A stretch of DNA of 64,000 nucleotides from CAZSAT01 sp964604675 (GTDB taxonomy: Bacteria > Myxococcota_A > UBA796 > CAJQPC01). Both the position numbers and the translations under genes were made by a program. Shown here in pieces: positions 1-7,995 of this stretch; within the stretch, counting starts at the first letter, position 1, and every line of letters starts with the position of its first letter. The notes beneath the pieces were generated by a model. That model did no database searches. It was not told the DNA's origin and was given only the letters and a program-made list of their open reading frames with translations. The stretch spans positions 24,612-88,611 of the forward strand of contig CAZSAT010000012.1 of the NCBI GenBank assembly GCA_964604675.1. Direction: 5' to 3'.

Positions 1-168
1 TGCGGCTACGGCTGGGCCAGCTGGTTCCGGGCGGAGGGCTGGGAGTCGATCGAGGACTGCTACGACGCCCACTGGGAGGCGGAGGAGTCCCAGCAAGCGA
101 CGTGCGAGACGCAGGCGGTCGATTGGTCCGAGCGCGGCTGCGACGAGGTCAGCGCGTACGCCGAGTAG
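1..168 (+). CDS. C-terminal fragment of a Cys-rich hypothetical protein (partial at window edge)
   Basis: Frame 1 is open from the first base to a TAG stop at 166-168 and encodes 55 residues. The fragment is rich in acidic and aromatic residues and has four Cys (residues 1, 20, 35 and 47 of the fragment), a spacing consistent with an exported, disulfide-bonded or lipoprotein product like several others here. The N-terminus lies outside the window, so no family can be assigned. It faces the minus-strand operon that ends at 196, leaving a 27-base convergent gap. Confidence 0.55.
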   Translation, partial: CGYGWASWFRAEGWESIEDCYDAHWEAEESQQATCETQAVDWSERGCDEVSAYAE

Positions 169-195
169 CTGCGGGACACGCCACCAGCACGGTGT

Positions 196-1104
196 TCACG
201 GCAGGTTCTCGGCCCGCGCCTTGTCGTCGAAGATGCAGGCATCGACCGATCCCTCCTCCGATCCGCTGGTCGCCTCCCACTGCCAGGTGAGCGCTCCGGT
301 CGCGTCCCAGCACTGCACGAAGTCGACGATCGCGCCCTCGAAGAAGGTCTCGTTGACCACCGCGTCGGCGCGTCCAGCCCCGGTCTCGTCGAAGCGCGCA
401 CGGATGCTCGCGTCCACGTCGTCGCCGAGCGTGTCGGAGCTGCGGTACTCGAAGTCGCCACCGCCGTCCGGATCCGCGCCGAACCACCAGTCCGCGCTGG
501 CCGGCTGCGCGCCGAAGCCGAAGGCCACGTCCTGGGCCTCGACGAGCACCTCGCCGTCGCCGCTCGAGTCGTAGGTCACGGTGACCACGCCCTCGCCCGG
601 CTGATCGTCGAAGCGGTACTGCTGCGCCACGTCCCAGTCGAAGGCACCGACCCCCGTGCTGATCGCCTCGGCACCTCCGTAGTGGTACCCGTCCAGCAGC
701 GGCTCCCAGGGTCCGTCAACGCTCTCGGCGACCGAGAAGGTCCAGGCGTAGTAGGCCCCGGTGCCGGATCGGCTCATCTCGCCCAGCAGCCAGGCGCCCG
801 GGGCGAGGTCCCAGGCGCCGGGACCCCACCGGCGGTAGTCGGTGTCGCGTTCGGTGGGTGCCACGGCGCGCACCACATCGGTGGTCGCGGTGGTCTGGGC
901 CAACAGGTTGTCGGTGCCCTCCAGGCTGCAGACGGTCAGGGTGTAGAGCGAGGCGACGTCGTCGCCGATCGCACCACAGCCCGGCGAGCCCGGGTAGGTC
1001 GCCGCGAGCTGCTCGCGGCCCGGTAGCGCTGCGAGGAAGTCCGCGTCCTCGAGGAAGACCTCGTTGGACAGCGACGCCCCGCATCCGATGAGCCAGACCA
1101 CCAT
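196..1104 (-). CDS. Putative lipoprotein, last gene of the sigma/caspase operon
   Basis: This encodes a 302-residue protein that I do not recognise. The ATG at 1104-1102 overlaps the caspase gene stop by one base (TGATG), which fixes the start and implies translational coupling. The N-terminus is MVVWLIGC, a very short lipidation signal with the acceptor Cys at residue 8 and no basic n-region. The rest is soluble and acidic, with several Cys (for example GCGAIGDD and the C-terminal DACIFDD) and a glycine- and aromatic-rich central part, suggesting a folded envelope domain. It is co-transcribed with an ECF sigma factor, a membrane protein and a caspase-fold protease, so it may be a sensor or effector of that system. 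That role is inferred only from position. Confidence 0.75.
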   Translation of the reverse strand: MVVWLIGCGASLSNEVFLEDADFLAALPGREQLAATYPGSPGCGAIGDDVASLYTLTVCSLEGTDNLLAQTTATTDVVRAVAPTERDTDYRRWGPGAWDLAPGAWLLGEMSRSGTGAYYAWTFSVAESVDGPWEPLLDGYHYGGAEAISTGVGAFDWDVAQQYRFDDQPGEGVVTVTYDSSGDGEVLVEAQDVAFGFGAQPASADWWFGADPDGGGDFEYRSSDTLGDDVDASIRARFDETGAGRADAVVNETFFEGAIVDFVQCWDATGALTWQWEATSGSEEGSVDACIFDDKARAENLP

Positions 1105-2705
1105 CAGAAGCGGTAGCCCATCGCGAGGTAGCCGGCCGACAGGCCGAAGCCTCGCGTCTCCTCGTCGACCGCGTAGGGCACGTAGGTGCTCTGGAGCTCG
1201 AGCTCCAGCTGGAAGCGTCCGGGCTGCCAGCCGAGTCGTCCGACGAGCCCAGGTGCAAACGCGGTCATGGACTGGGTCGGCACCGCCTGCTCTTCGTCGA
1301 AGCTGCGCTCGGCCCACAGCAGGCCCACACGCAGGCCACCTGCAGCCTCGAAGGCCTTCCAGCTCGCGGCGTAGCCGAACCCGACCGCCCCTGTGACGTA
1401 GGTGAGGCCGACGGGAACGTCCGGCACGCTGGTGATCTGCAGCTCCGAGCGGCCCCCACCCCACGCGAGGTCGGCCGACGTCCAGGTGCGCCCCTCGAGG
1501 GCCTGCCGACGGACGGAGAGCCCCACGGCGGGCACGCGCGGCAGGTAGCTCGACGCGAAGGTGGCGTTGCTCGCCCCGATGGATCCCCACAGGATCCGCG
1601 CGGAGGTCCGAGGCATGCGAGCTTCCCGCGCGAGCTCTTCCATGCTGCCCTTGGCGAGGTCGTTCTCGTACTCGACCGCGTGGAAGTCCTCGCCGAGCAG
1701 CTCGGTGACCTCGCCCTCCCAGGCCACCACGTCGGCCACCACGAGGTGGGTGGGGAAGCGCTGCTGGACCAGGTAGCGCCCCGGCCGAACGGCCAGCTTC
1801 ATCGGGGTGCCTTCCGCCCGGATCTCACCCACGAACGCCTTCCGCGTGGCGTCGAACACGCTGAAGTCGCCGTGCAGCTGGTCGCCGAAGCCCAGGAACG
1901 CGCGATCGGAGTCGAGCTCGGTGAGCACCACGGCGCCGGTCCCCGCGAGGTCCCACTCGAAGGTCGGGTGCTGGGTGCCGCTCCGGGTCGTGGAGGTGCG
2001 CAACACGGTCTGGTGGTAGACGTGCTCGTAGGCCTCGGACAGGGTGACGTGTCCGTCGTCGTCGGCGTCGGCTGCACCGTGCAGGCCGCTGACCAGGAAG
2101 TAGGTGAAGTAGGAGCCACCGATCTCGTCGCTCTCCTGGCTCGCCTCGTCGCCCGTCGAGCTGGTGATCACCACGGTCCCCGAGGCTTCCAGGCGCTCGG
2201 TCACGTCGAACACGAAGCCCGGTGCTCGGCTGCCGCCCTTCGTGCGCGTCAGCGTGCCCGACTGGCACGCGTCGAGCAAGGCCACCTTCACGTCGGCGCC
2301 CGACCGCTCGAGCAGGGCGTCGATCTCGTCGTAGCTCAGCTCGGTTCGCCCGAGCTGCAGCCCGTTCTCGTCCGCGTGGCCCGAGTAGTAGAAGAGGAAC
2401 ACCACCTCGTCGCCCCGATCTTGGGACCACGCGATGTCGTCCTGGACCTCTCCCATGGCTCGAAGCAGCTGGTTGCGGGTGGCGCCCAGGTAGACACGGC
2501 TGTCCGCTTCGTGGAAGCCGCCCATCAGCGTCAGGACCTCGTTGACCTTCTCGGCGTCGCGCTCGGCGTAGTACAGCGGCCGACCCGACTCCGCGCCGAG
2601 GTTGTTGCCCGCGAGGATGGCGATGCGTCGCACACCGGCCAGCGCGGGTTGGGCGGTGAGCACGGTCATGACGAGCACGACGAGCGTGCGGAAGGACCAC
2701 CTCAC
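1104..2705 (-). CDS. Exported caspase-family (peptidase C14) protein with C-terminal barrel-like domain
   Basis: This encodes a 533-residue protein. The GTG start at 2705-2703 forms a GTGA overlap with the upstream stop and gives a clean signal peptide ending in QPALA (cleavage near residue 23). Residues about 25-270 are a caspase fold: the catalytic His is in YYSGH (H110) and the catalytic Cys in LLDACQSG (C147). An Asp-rich segment (DADDDGHVTLSEA) looks like a calcium-binding loop. After about residue 390 the sequence becomes alternating hydrophobic/aromatic strands ending in GYLAMGYRF, with a terminal Phe typical of outer-membrane strands. I infer a periplasmic or outer-membrane-anchored caspase homologue. 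The pairing with a DUF4384-like protein is familiar in bacteria; the ECF sigma factor in the same operon suggests stress-regulated expression. The catalytic assignment is firm, the barrel is tentative. Confidence 0.85.
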   Translation of the reverse strand: MRWSFRTLVVLVMTVLTAQPALAGVRRIAILAGNNLGAESGRPLYYAERDAEKVNEVLTLMGGFHEADSRVYLGATRNQLLRAMGEVQDDIAWSQDRGDEVVFLFYYSGHADENGLQLGRTELSYDEIDALLERSGADVKVALLDACQSGTLTRTKGGSRAPGFVFDVTERLEASGTVVITSSTGDEASQESDEIGGSYFTYFLVSGLHGAADADDDGHVTLSEAYEHVYHQTVLRTSTTRSGTQHPTFEWDLAGTGAVVLTELDSDRAFLGFGDQLHGDFSVFDATRKAFVGEIRAEGTPMKLAVRPGRYLVQQRFPTHLVVADVVAWEGEVTELLGEDFHAVEYENDLAKGSMEELAREARMPRTSARILWGSIGASNATFASSYLPRVPAVGLSVRRQALEGRTWTSADLAWGGGRSELQITSVPDVPVGLTYVTGAVGFGYAASWKAFEAAGGLRVGLLWAERSFDEEQAVPTQSMTAFAPGLVGRLGWQPGRFQLELELQSTYVPYAVDEETRGFGLSAGYLAMGYRF

Positions 2706-3430
2706 GGGCTCTTCTCCACCCGCACCACGTCCACGGCGTCGTCGGTCAGCGGCAGCTCCAGCAGGGCAGCGTGGCCGCCGCCCTCGAAGCTCAGCTCCAC
2801 CAGGTCCACCGCTTCGCCCACGCTCCCGACTCCGAAGACCCCCACGAACACCTCGGGTCCAGGCGCGTCGTCCAAGGCCACGCTGAAGTCGAGCAGCTGG
2901 CGGCCGCCCGGGATGACCTCGCCGGGTGGTCCCTGCTCGTCCTCGGGGAAGAAGACCGTGATCGTTCCGGTGCCGTCCACGTTGACGATGACGAGGCTGT
3001 CCAGGCCGTCGGCCCGGTAGGAGAACTGCACGCGGTCGCCGGGCGCCAGGGTCTCGCCGTCGACGCCGGGCCGGACCTCGCCGTCCTTGTCGACGAAGAA
3101 GTCGAGGTCCGCATGCCCCTTCGTGCCGTGGGTGCCCGGCTCGGGCGAGCGGATCGCCACCATGGCGAGGGCTGCCACCGTCAGCGGCACCAGGACGGCG
3201 AACACGCCACGCCACCAGGGTGCCTTGTCCGGTGGCCGCTCGGCGGGCGGCTCCTCCACGCGGTGGCTCGCCGCACGGAGCGCAGCGAAGTCGAACGCCG
3301 GAAGCGGCTCCGCGGCGACCTCCCGCTCGAAGGCGGCCAACCGCTCGTCGTGGGCGCGGGGGAGCTCGCCGGACGACATCCGTCCGAGCTCGAGGCGCGA
3401 CACACCGTCGTGGCGCTCGAGATCGATCAC
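2702..3430 (-). CDS. Single-pass membrane protein, probable anti-sigma factor with DUF4384-like domain
   Basis: This encodes 242 residues. The GTG at 3430-3428 overlaps the sigma factor stop (GTGA), and the gene's own stop overlaps the caspase start. Residues 1-70 are polar and helical, as in cytosolic anti-sigma regions. One transmembrane helix follows at about 76-95 (GVFAVLVPLTVAALAMVAI). The C-terminal 140 residues are a periplasmic beta-rich domain with the pattern of DUF4384 (L-PGDRVQFSYRADGLDSLV, then VFFPEDE and a GGRQLLDF segment). The order sigma, membrane protein, effector is the usual one for a sigma/anti-sigma pair. No zinc-binding ZAS Cys/His motif is visible, so sequestration would not be of the RsrA/ChrR type. 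The role as anti-sigma is inferred from context. Confidence 0.72.
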   Translation of the reverse strand: MIDLERHDGVSRLELGRMSSGELPRAHDERLAAFEREVAAEPLPAFDFAALRAASHRVEEPPAERPPDKAPWWRGVFAVLVPLTVAALAMVAIRSPEPGTHGTKGHADLDFFVDKDGEVRPGVDGETLAPGDRVQFSYRADGLDSLVIVNVDGTGTITVFFPEDEQGPPGEVIPGGRQLLDFSVALDDAPGPEVFVGVFGVGSVGEAVDLVELSFEGGGHAALLELPLTDDAVDVVRVEKSP

Positions 3431-3978
3431 GACATCACCCAGAACAGCACGAGCAACACGGCGGCAGCGCTCGTCACCGGGGCCGACTCCAGCACCCGGC
3501 GGGCGCGCTTGTAGAACGCGTCGATGCGCTTTCGCAGGGTCGGCTGGGACATGCCGAGCAGCTCCCCGACCTCCTTCCGCGACAGCTCGTCGAAGAAGAG
3601 GTGGATGACGATGGCCTGGGTCTCCTCGTCGCATCCAGCCAGCAGGGTGCGCACCGTGCGCTCGTCGTCCTTGGCACCCCCCGCGTGCTGCGTGTGTTCC
3701 TCGCCGAGGATGTCTTCGCGGTTGACGTGGTGTTTGGCTCGGCGGGACCGCCGGTTGCGGATCTGGTTCAGGCACCAGTTGGTGCTGATCCGGTACATCC
3801 ACGTCAGCGGGCTGGACTCGTCCCGGAAGGTGTCCCAGCTGCGGATGACTCGTGCGAAGGTCTCCTGCACGGCGTCGTGGGCATCCTCGTCGTTGCCCAT
3901 GATGCGCCGGCAGCGGTTGTAGAGGATCGGACCGTACTGCTCGTAGAGCACCTGGACCTCGGCCTCGGTCGCCGGCAT
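3427..3978 (-). CDS. ECF (group IV) sigma-70 factor with a hydrophobic C-terminal tail
   Basis: This encodes 183 residues. ATG at 3978-3976 is preceded by AAGGAGG six bases upstream. Region 2 spans about residues 8-75 (YEQYGPILYNRCRRIMG, then DAHDAVQETF and LTWMYRIS), and region 4 about 105-160 (ELSRKEVGELLGMSQPTLRK, a helix-turn-helix). Regions 1 and 3 are absent, as expected for ECF factors. Unusually the protein ends in a hydrophobic stretch (SAAAVLLVLFWVMS, about 169-183) that could be a membrane helix. It heads a coupled four-gene operon with a probable anti-sigma, a caspase-like protease and a lipoprotein. It likely transcribes this operon, but I could not find a matching GGAAC-type promoter on the minus strand just upstream. 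Confidence 0.9.
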   Translation of the reverse strand: MPATEAEVQVLYEQYGPILYNRCRRIMGNDEDAHDAVQETFARVIRSWDTFRDESSPLTWMYRISTNWCLNQIRNRRSRRAKHHVNREDILGEEHTQHAGGAKDDERTVRTLLAGCDEETQAIVIHLFFDELSRKEVGELLGMSQPTLRKRIDAFYKRARRVLESAPVTSAAAVLLVLFWVMS

Positions 3979-4110
3979 GCATCGCCTCCTTCAACCACCA
4001 GACCCGCGAGGGACGGGGAGGTGAAAGAGATTCTCGCTCAGTCGGCGACGCCGTGCGTGTGGAACCGGCCCGAGAGCGCTCGCCATCCGCTGGTGGCAGG
4101 GCCTGTCGGC

Positions 4111-5319
4111 CTACGCGCCGAGCAGGTCGGCGGGCTCCCTCAGGCCGCGCAGCCTCGCAGCGATCCAGATCACGCTCGCTCCCGTGACCACGGTGACGAG
4201 TGCGAAGTGCCCCGCATAGCCCAGGGCGTCGGCGGAGAACCCCGCCAAGGCACCCGTGAGCCCGGTGCCGAGCACCACCACGCTCGCCTGCGCCGTGTAG
4301 TCGCTGCCCTCGTGGCGGACGCGGCAGGCATCCATCATCACGGTGAACAGGGCCGCGGTGGCGAGGCCACCGAAGAAGGTGTCGGCGCTGGTGACCAGGT
4401 AGAGCACCGGCGTGCTCGTGTAGCCGAGGGCCGGGAGGAGGTAGCCGGCCACCCCGAGGGTCTGGAGGGCGCCGAAGCCGATCAGCGCACGTGTCCGTCC
4501 GAACCGCGCCACACCGAAGCCGCCCAGCAGGGCGCCGACGAGGCCGGCGGTGAAGCCCACGGTGCCCAGCATGAGGCCGAGGTCGGCCAGGTCGAGCCCG
4601 AGATCGATCAGCAGGGGCTTGGACATGCCGCTCGCCATGGCGTCGGGCCCCTTGTACGCGACCAGCACGAGGAGCCAGCGCCCGATGCCGGGCCGTCGCA
4701 GCAGGGCCAGGCCGGCCCGAAGCGTGGGCCGCTCGGCGGCGAGGAACGGCGCCTCGCGGTGCAGCGCGATGGGCACGGTGGCGAGAGCGAGCAGGCCAGC
4801 CATCACGGAAAACGTCGCGGCCCAACCCCAGCGTTCGAACGCCACCAGGAGGGCGCCACCGCCGACGATCATGCCCACCCGGTACCCAGCCACCTGCACG
4901 CCGTTGCCGGGGCCGCGCTCGGACGGGCTCAGGAGGCTGACCGCGAGTCCGTCGGTCGCGATGTCCTGGGTGGCGGCGAGGAGGTTGGTGATCAGCACCG
5001 CGCCGATCAGCACGGGGACCACGCTGTCTGCGGGTTCGAGGGCCGCGAGGGTGGCCATGGCGAGCACGGCGCCGGCCTGCAGCGGCAGGATCCAGCTCTT
5101 GCGCCGCCCCACGCGCTCGGAGCCGTGGCGATCGACGAGAGGCGCCCAGAGGAACTTCAGGGCCCAGGGCGCGGCGAGCAGGCTGGTGAGCCCGATCGCG
5201 CCCAGCGACATGCCCTCCTGCCGGAGCACCGCCGGGAGGGCCTGGGTGAAGAAGCCGAAGGGCAGGCCCTGTGAGAGGTACAGCGTGGCGAGCAGCGCCA
5301 GCTTGGACGAGGTGGTCAA
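4111..5319 (-). CDS. MFS transporter of the AmpG/RhtX-like type
   Basis: This encodes 402 residues in about 12 hydrophobic segments. TTG at 5319-5317 overlaps the dus stop (TTGA). No ATG or GTG lies near, so TTG is the most economical start. The N-terminal LYLSQGLPFGFFTQALPAVL with APWALKFLWAPLVDRH is the hallmark of AmpG-like permeases that import muropeptides or siderophore-type substrates. The loop with GRRKSW and the ATQDIATDGLAV helix also match that family. The substrate cannot be read from the sequence. It is translationally coupled to a tRNA-modifying enzyme, probably just a shared transcript. Confidence 0.82.
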   Translation of the reverse strand: MTTSSKLALLATLYLSQGLPFGFFTQALPAVLRQEGMSLGAIGLTSLLAAPWALKFLWAPLVDRHGSERVGRRKSWILPLQAGAVLAMATLAALEPADSVVPVLIGAVLITNLLAATQDIATDGLAVSLLSPSERGPGNGVQVAGYRVGMIVGGGALLVAFERWGWAATFSVMAGLLALATVPIALHREAPFLAAERPTLRAGLALLRRPGIGRWLLVLVAYKGPDAMASGMSKPLLIDLGLDLADLGLMLGTVGFTAGLVGALLGGFGVARFGRTRALIGFGALQTLGVAGYLLPALGYTSTPVLYLVTSADTFFGGLATAALFTVMMDACRVRHEGSDYTAQASVVVLGTGLTGALAGFSADALGYAGHFALVTVVTGASVIWIAARLRGLREPADLLGA

Positions 5320-6350
5320 GCTCGCCGCTCGGGGCGTTCGGCGTCCGTTGCGAAGATGGCGGCGAGCTGTGCTTCCGCCTCTTCGCGCGTCACCGCGCGG
5401 AGCACCGACTTGAGCTGCTCGTCTGGCACGGCGAGGCCCCCGAGCACCTGCTTCGAGACCATCTTCATGCGCCCCAGCGCCGCCTTCGGCCTCCCGGAGC
5501 TCGTCTCGACGGCGTCCCAGTACGCCATGAGCGCCCTGAGCCGCTCCACCGGGCTGGGCCCAACGACCTCCTCGCCGCGCAGCCACGCGCCGATGTGCCC
5601 GCAGAGCCATGGGTCGCGCATCGCGCCACGGCCCACCATCACCCCCGCGCAGCCCGTGTCCCGCAGCATGGCCTCGGCGCTGGCCAGGTCCACCACGTCG
5701 CCGTTGCCCACCACCGGCACCTCGACGGCGTCCACGGTCTCGGCGATCTTGTCGACCTGCCGCTCGCCGCCGTAGCCGTCTGCCCGGGTGCGCCAGTGCA
5801 CCACCAGGGCCTCGGCACCCTCCGCCACGCAGATCCGTCCCACCTCGGGGGCATTGCGTGCGCCGGCATCGAAGCCGGAGCGCATCTTGACGGTGAGCGG
5901 CAGCGTGGTGGCCGCCCGGACGGCACGCACGATGGCGCCAGCCAGTGCCGGCTCGCGCATCAGGGCAGACCCGCCGGAGTTCCGGCAGACCTTCTTCGAG
6001 GGACAGCCCATGTTGATGTCGACCAGGTCGGCGCCGAGATCCTCCACCACCCGGGCGGCCTCGGCCATCACGGCCGGGTCTCTTCCGTAGAGCTGCACGC
6101 TCACCGGGTGCTCGTCGCCGTCGATGGCGGCGGTCTCCCACATCCTTCCACGGCCCGCTCGGAGGGCTGACGAGGCCACGAACTCGGTGGAGGTCAGGCC
6201 GGGTCGTCCGAGCTCGCGCACCAGGCGACGGAAGGGGAGGTCGGTCACCCCCTCCATGGGTGCGAGCGCCACGGCGGGCGCGATGCGCAGGTCGCGCACC
6301 GCGTACCAGGTCGGCAGACCGCGTGGTCCGGGTGGCGCCGAGTAGGGCAT
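5316..6350 (-). CDS. dus: tRNA-dihydrouridine synthase (DusB-like)
   Basis: This encodes 344 residues. It reduces uridine to 5,6-dihydrouridine in tRNA using FMN and NADPH. The FMN barrel starts with LAPMEGVTDLPFRRL, and the signature DINMGCPSKKV contains the catalytic Cys (C116). LTVKMRSGF carries the FMN-phosphate Lys (K155), followed by VVHWRTR and GNGDV further along. HWRTR replaces the more usual HGRTR. The C-terminal helical tRNA-binding domain is present (about 245-335). The coordinates give a normal family length. The first gene of a two-gene coupled unit, it is divergent from the lipoprotein gene at 6381 with 30 bases between starts. Confidence 0.93.
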   Translation of the reverse strand: MPYSAPPGPRGLPTWYAVRDLRIAPAVALAPMEGVTDLPFRRLVRELGRPGLTSTEFVASSALRAGRGRMWETAAIDGDEHPVSVQLYGRDPAVMAEAARVVEDLGADLVDINMGCPSKKVCRNSGGSALMREPALAGAIVRAVRAATTLPLTVKMRSGFDAGARNAPEVGRICVAEGAEALVVHWRTRADGYGGERQVDKIAETVDAVEVPVVGNGDVVDLASAEAMLRDTGCAGVMVGRGAMRDPWLCGHIGAWLRGEEVVGPSPVERLRALMAYWDAVETSSGRPKAALGRMKMVSKQVLGGLAVPDEQLKSVLRAVTREEAEAQLAAIFATDAERPERRA

Positions 6351-6380
6351 GCAGCGTTTCTAACGGGATAGGCCTGCACG

Positions 6381-6893
6381 ATGCTGTTCTGGTTCCTCGC
6401 TTGCGGCCCGAAGGCCGCACCAGCCGACTGGACCGACATCTCCGACGAGGTGGCCGTGTTCGGCACCGAGGCCGAGCTGGCGCTCGGTGATGCCCGTCCC
6501 TTCGACGGTGAGCCGGTGACGCTGGCGGAGCAGGCCTTCGCCGAGGCGGAGCTGACCTTGGCCAGGATGAAGCAGGGAGGGCCCGAGCTCCTCGGCTGGG
6601 TGGAGCAGGTCCAGGCCCTGTGCGCCGTAGCCAGCGAAGAGCCCGCGCTGCGGGCGGCGTCCGCCGCTCGCCTCGGAGACGCGGCCAGGCTGGCGTGGGA
6701 GCAGGTGCTGTTGGCCGACGCGCCGCCGCTGCCCGAGGACCTCGCCGGCGCCGCGGAGCACGAGAAGAGCGAGCTCCGCGCTGTCTACTACCAGCTCGGT
6801 CTCGAGGCCTACCGCGCGGCCCAGAGCGCTGCGGAGGCGGGGGACCCCTGGCATGCCCACGCGGCCTGGGGCCTGCGGCAGCTCAGAGGATAG
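6381..6893 (+). CDS. Small alpha-helical lipoprotein
   Basis: This encodes 170 residues and I do not recognise the family. The N-terminus MLFWFLAC places the lipidation Cys at residue 8. An in-frame TAG lies only three codons upstream of the ATG (6369-6371), so the signal cannot be longer. The mature protein is Ala/Glu-rich and almost entirely helical, with features like a short TPR or four-helix bundle. It is followed nine bases later by the gene at 6902, with which it is probably co-transcribed. Confidence 0.75.
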   Translation: MLFWFLACGPKAAPADWTDISDEVAVFGTEAELALGDARPFDGEPVTLAEQAFAEAELTLARMKQGGPELLGWVEQVQALCAVASEEPALRAASAARLGDAARLAWEQVLLADAPPLPEDLAGAAEHEKSELRAVYYQLGLEAYRAAQSAAEAGDPWHAHAAWGLRQLRG

Positions 6894-6901
6894 AGGCGCG
6901 C

Positions 6902-7471
6902 ATGCAGCCCAAGGCACGAGCCGTCGACGAGCAGGGCCGCCTGCTCGACCAGTCCCAGCCCACCCGCTTCCTCGCCGAGGCGGCGCCCGACGGCACCACG
7001 CGCCTGGCGGTGGCCGTGCCCGCCGAGCGCCTCCAGGCCGTGCATGCCGCGATGGTCGACCTGCTGCAGGCGCCGCTCGGCGTGCTCTACGTCCAGCTGG
7101 TCGACCGCCAGGCGGGGCAGCAGCACGAAGAGCCCAAGCGCTTCGTCGGGGTCGACCTGCAGCCCGCGTCGGTTCACGAGGCCATCGCGTCGGCTGCCGG
7201 CCTGGTCTATGGCGACGGGCGTCACCAGCTCTGGGTCAAGGGCGCTCGAGGTGCGCAGATCATCCTCGATGAGCTCGGCATGATCTGGACCTACCCCGAC
7301 GACCCCAGCTTCCGCGAAGCGCTCGCGCGGCTGGGCGTCGACGAGGGCGACGCGCCGTCGATCGGGGAGGCCGACTACGTGCGCGTGGAGCTGGTCGCCG
7401 AGGCGGACGTCCAGGAGGCGGCCCTGATCGCGCGGTTGGGGCTGCAGGAGCTGCCGGGCGGGTACCGGTAA
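6902..7471 (+). CDS. Conserved-looking hypothetical cytosolic protein
   Basis: This encodes 189 residues with no signal peptide or membrane segment. ATG at 6902 has an AGAGG-like site upstream. The sequence mixes helices and strands (for example GVLYVQLVDRQ, LVYGDGRHQLWVKG and IILDELGMIWTYPDD), so it should be a globular domain, but I cannot name it. It is probably co-transcribed with the preceding lipoprotein and converges on bfr with an 11-base gap. Confidence 0.65.
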   Translation: MQPKARAVDEQGRLLDQSQPTRFLAEAAPDGTTRLAVAVPAERLQAVHAAMVDLLQAPLGVLYVQLVDRQAGQQHEEPKRFVGVDLQPASVHEAIASAAGLVYGDGRHQLWVKGARGAQIILDELGMIWTYPDDPSFREALARLGVDEGDAPSIGEADYVRVELVAEADVQEAALIARLGLQELPGGYR

Positions 7472-7484
7472 GAGGCTCGGCCTC
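7472..7484. terminator. Short inverted repeat between convergent genes
   Basis: The gap between the gene ending at 7471 and bfr, which ends at 7483, holds GAGGC-TCG-GCCTC, a five-base-pair stem with a three-base loop. It is placed where a bidirectional terminator would be useful, but it is short and has no U tract on either strand. Confidence is low. Confidence 0.3.
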
Positions 7485-7959
7485 ACTCCTTCAGCTGTTC
7501 GGCCAGCCAGCCGGGCAGCCCGATGTGGCCGATCTGTTCGAGCTGGGCCTCGATCCAGTCCACGTGCTCCTCTTCGCTGACGAGGATGGACTCGAGCAGG
7601 TGACGGGTGCCGTTGTCGGCCCGGTCGCGGCACAGCGCGATGGCGGTGTTGAGCCGTGGCAGCGCGTCGTGCTCGAGCTTCAGGTCGAGCTCGAGCATCT
7701 CCTGGGGGTCCTCGCCGATGTTGACCTTGCCCAGACGCTGCACGTTCGGGAGTCCGCCCAGGAACAGGATCCGTTCGATGAGCTCGTCGGCGTGCTTCAT
7801 CTCGTCGATCGACTCGTGCCGCACCTTCGCAGCGAGCCGCGCGTAGCCCCAGTTCGCGTACATCTTGGCGTGCAGGAAGTACTGGTTGATCGCCGTGAGC
7901 TCGGCGGTCAGGACCTCGTTGAGCGCGGTGACGATCTCGCTGTCGAGGTGACGACCCAT
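7483..7959 (-). CDS. bfr: Bacterioferritin
   Basis: This encodes 158 residues, the normal length. It is a cytosolic 24-mer that oxidises and stores iron. All diiron (ferroxidase) ligands of the family are present with an offset of two from E. coli: E20, E53, H56, E96, E129 and H132. The haem-binding Met is M54 (DEMKHAD), so this is a haem-type bacterioferritin rather than a DPS or plain ferritin. ATG at 7959 is preceded by GGAGG. It lies 36 bases downstream of the ferredoxin gene bfd on the same strand, forming the standard iron store and release pair. Expression is probably iron-regulated through the Fur-like site upstream of bfd. Confidence 0.96.
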   Translation of the reverse strand: MGRHLDSEIVTALNEVLTAELTAINQYFLHAKMYANWGYARLAAKVRHESIDEMKHADELIERILFLGGLPNVQRLGKVNIGEDPQEMLELDLKLEHDALPRLNTAIALCRDRADNGTRHLLESILVSEEEHVDWIEAQLEQIGHIGLPGWLAEQLKE

Positions 7960-7995
7960 GATGACCTCCGGAGGTGGAGGTCTAACCAGCCCACG

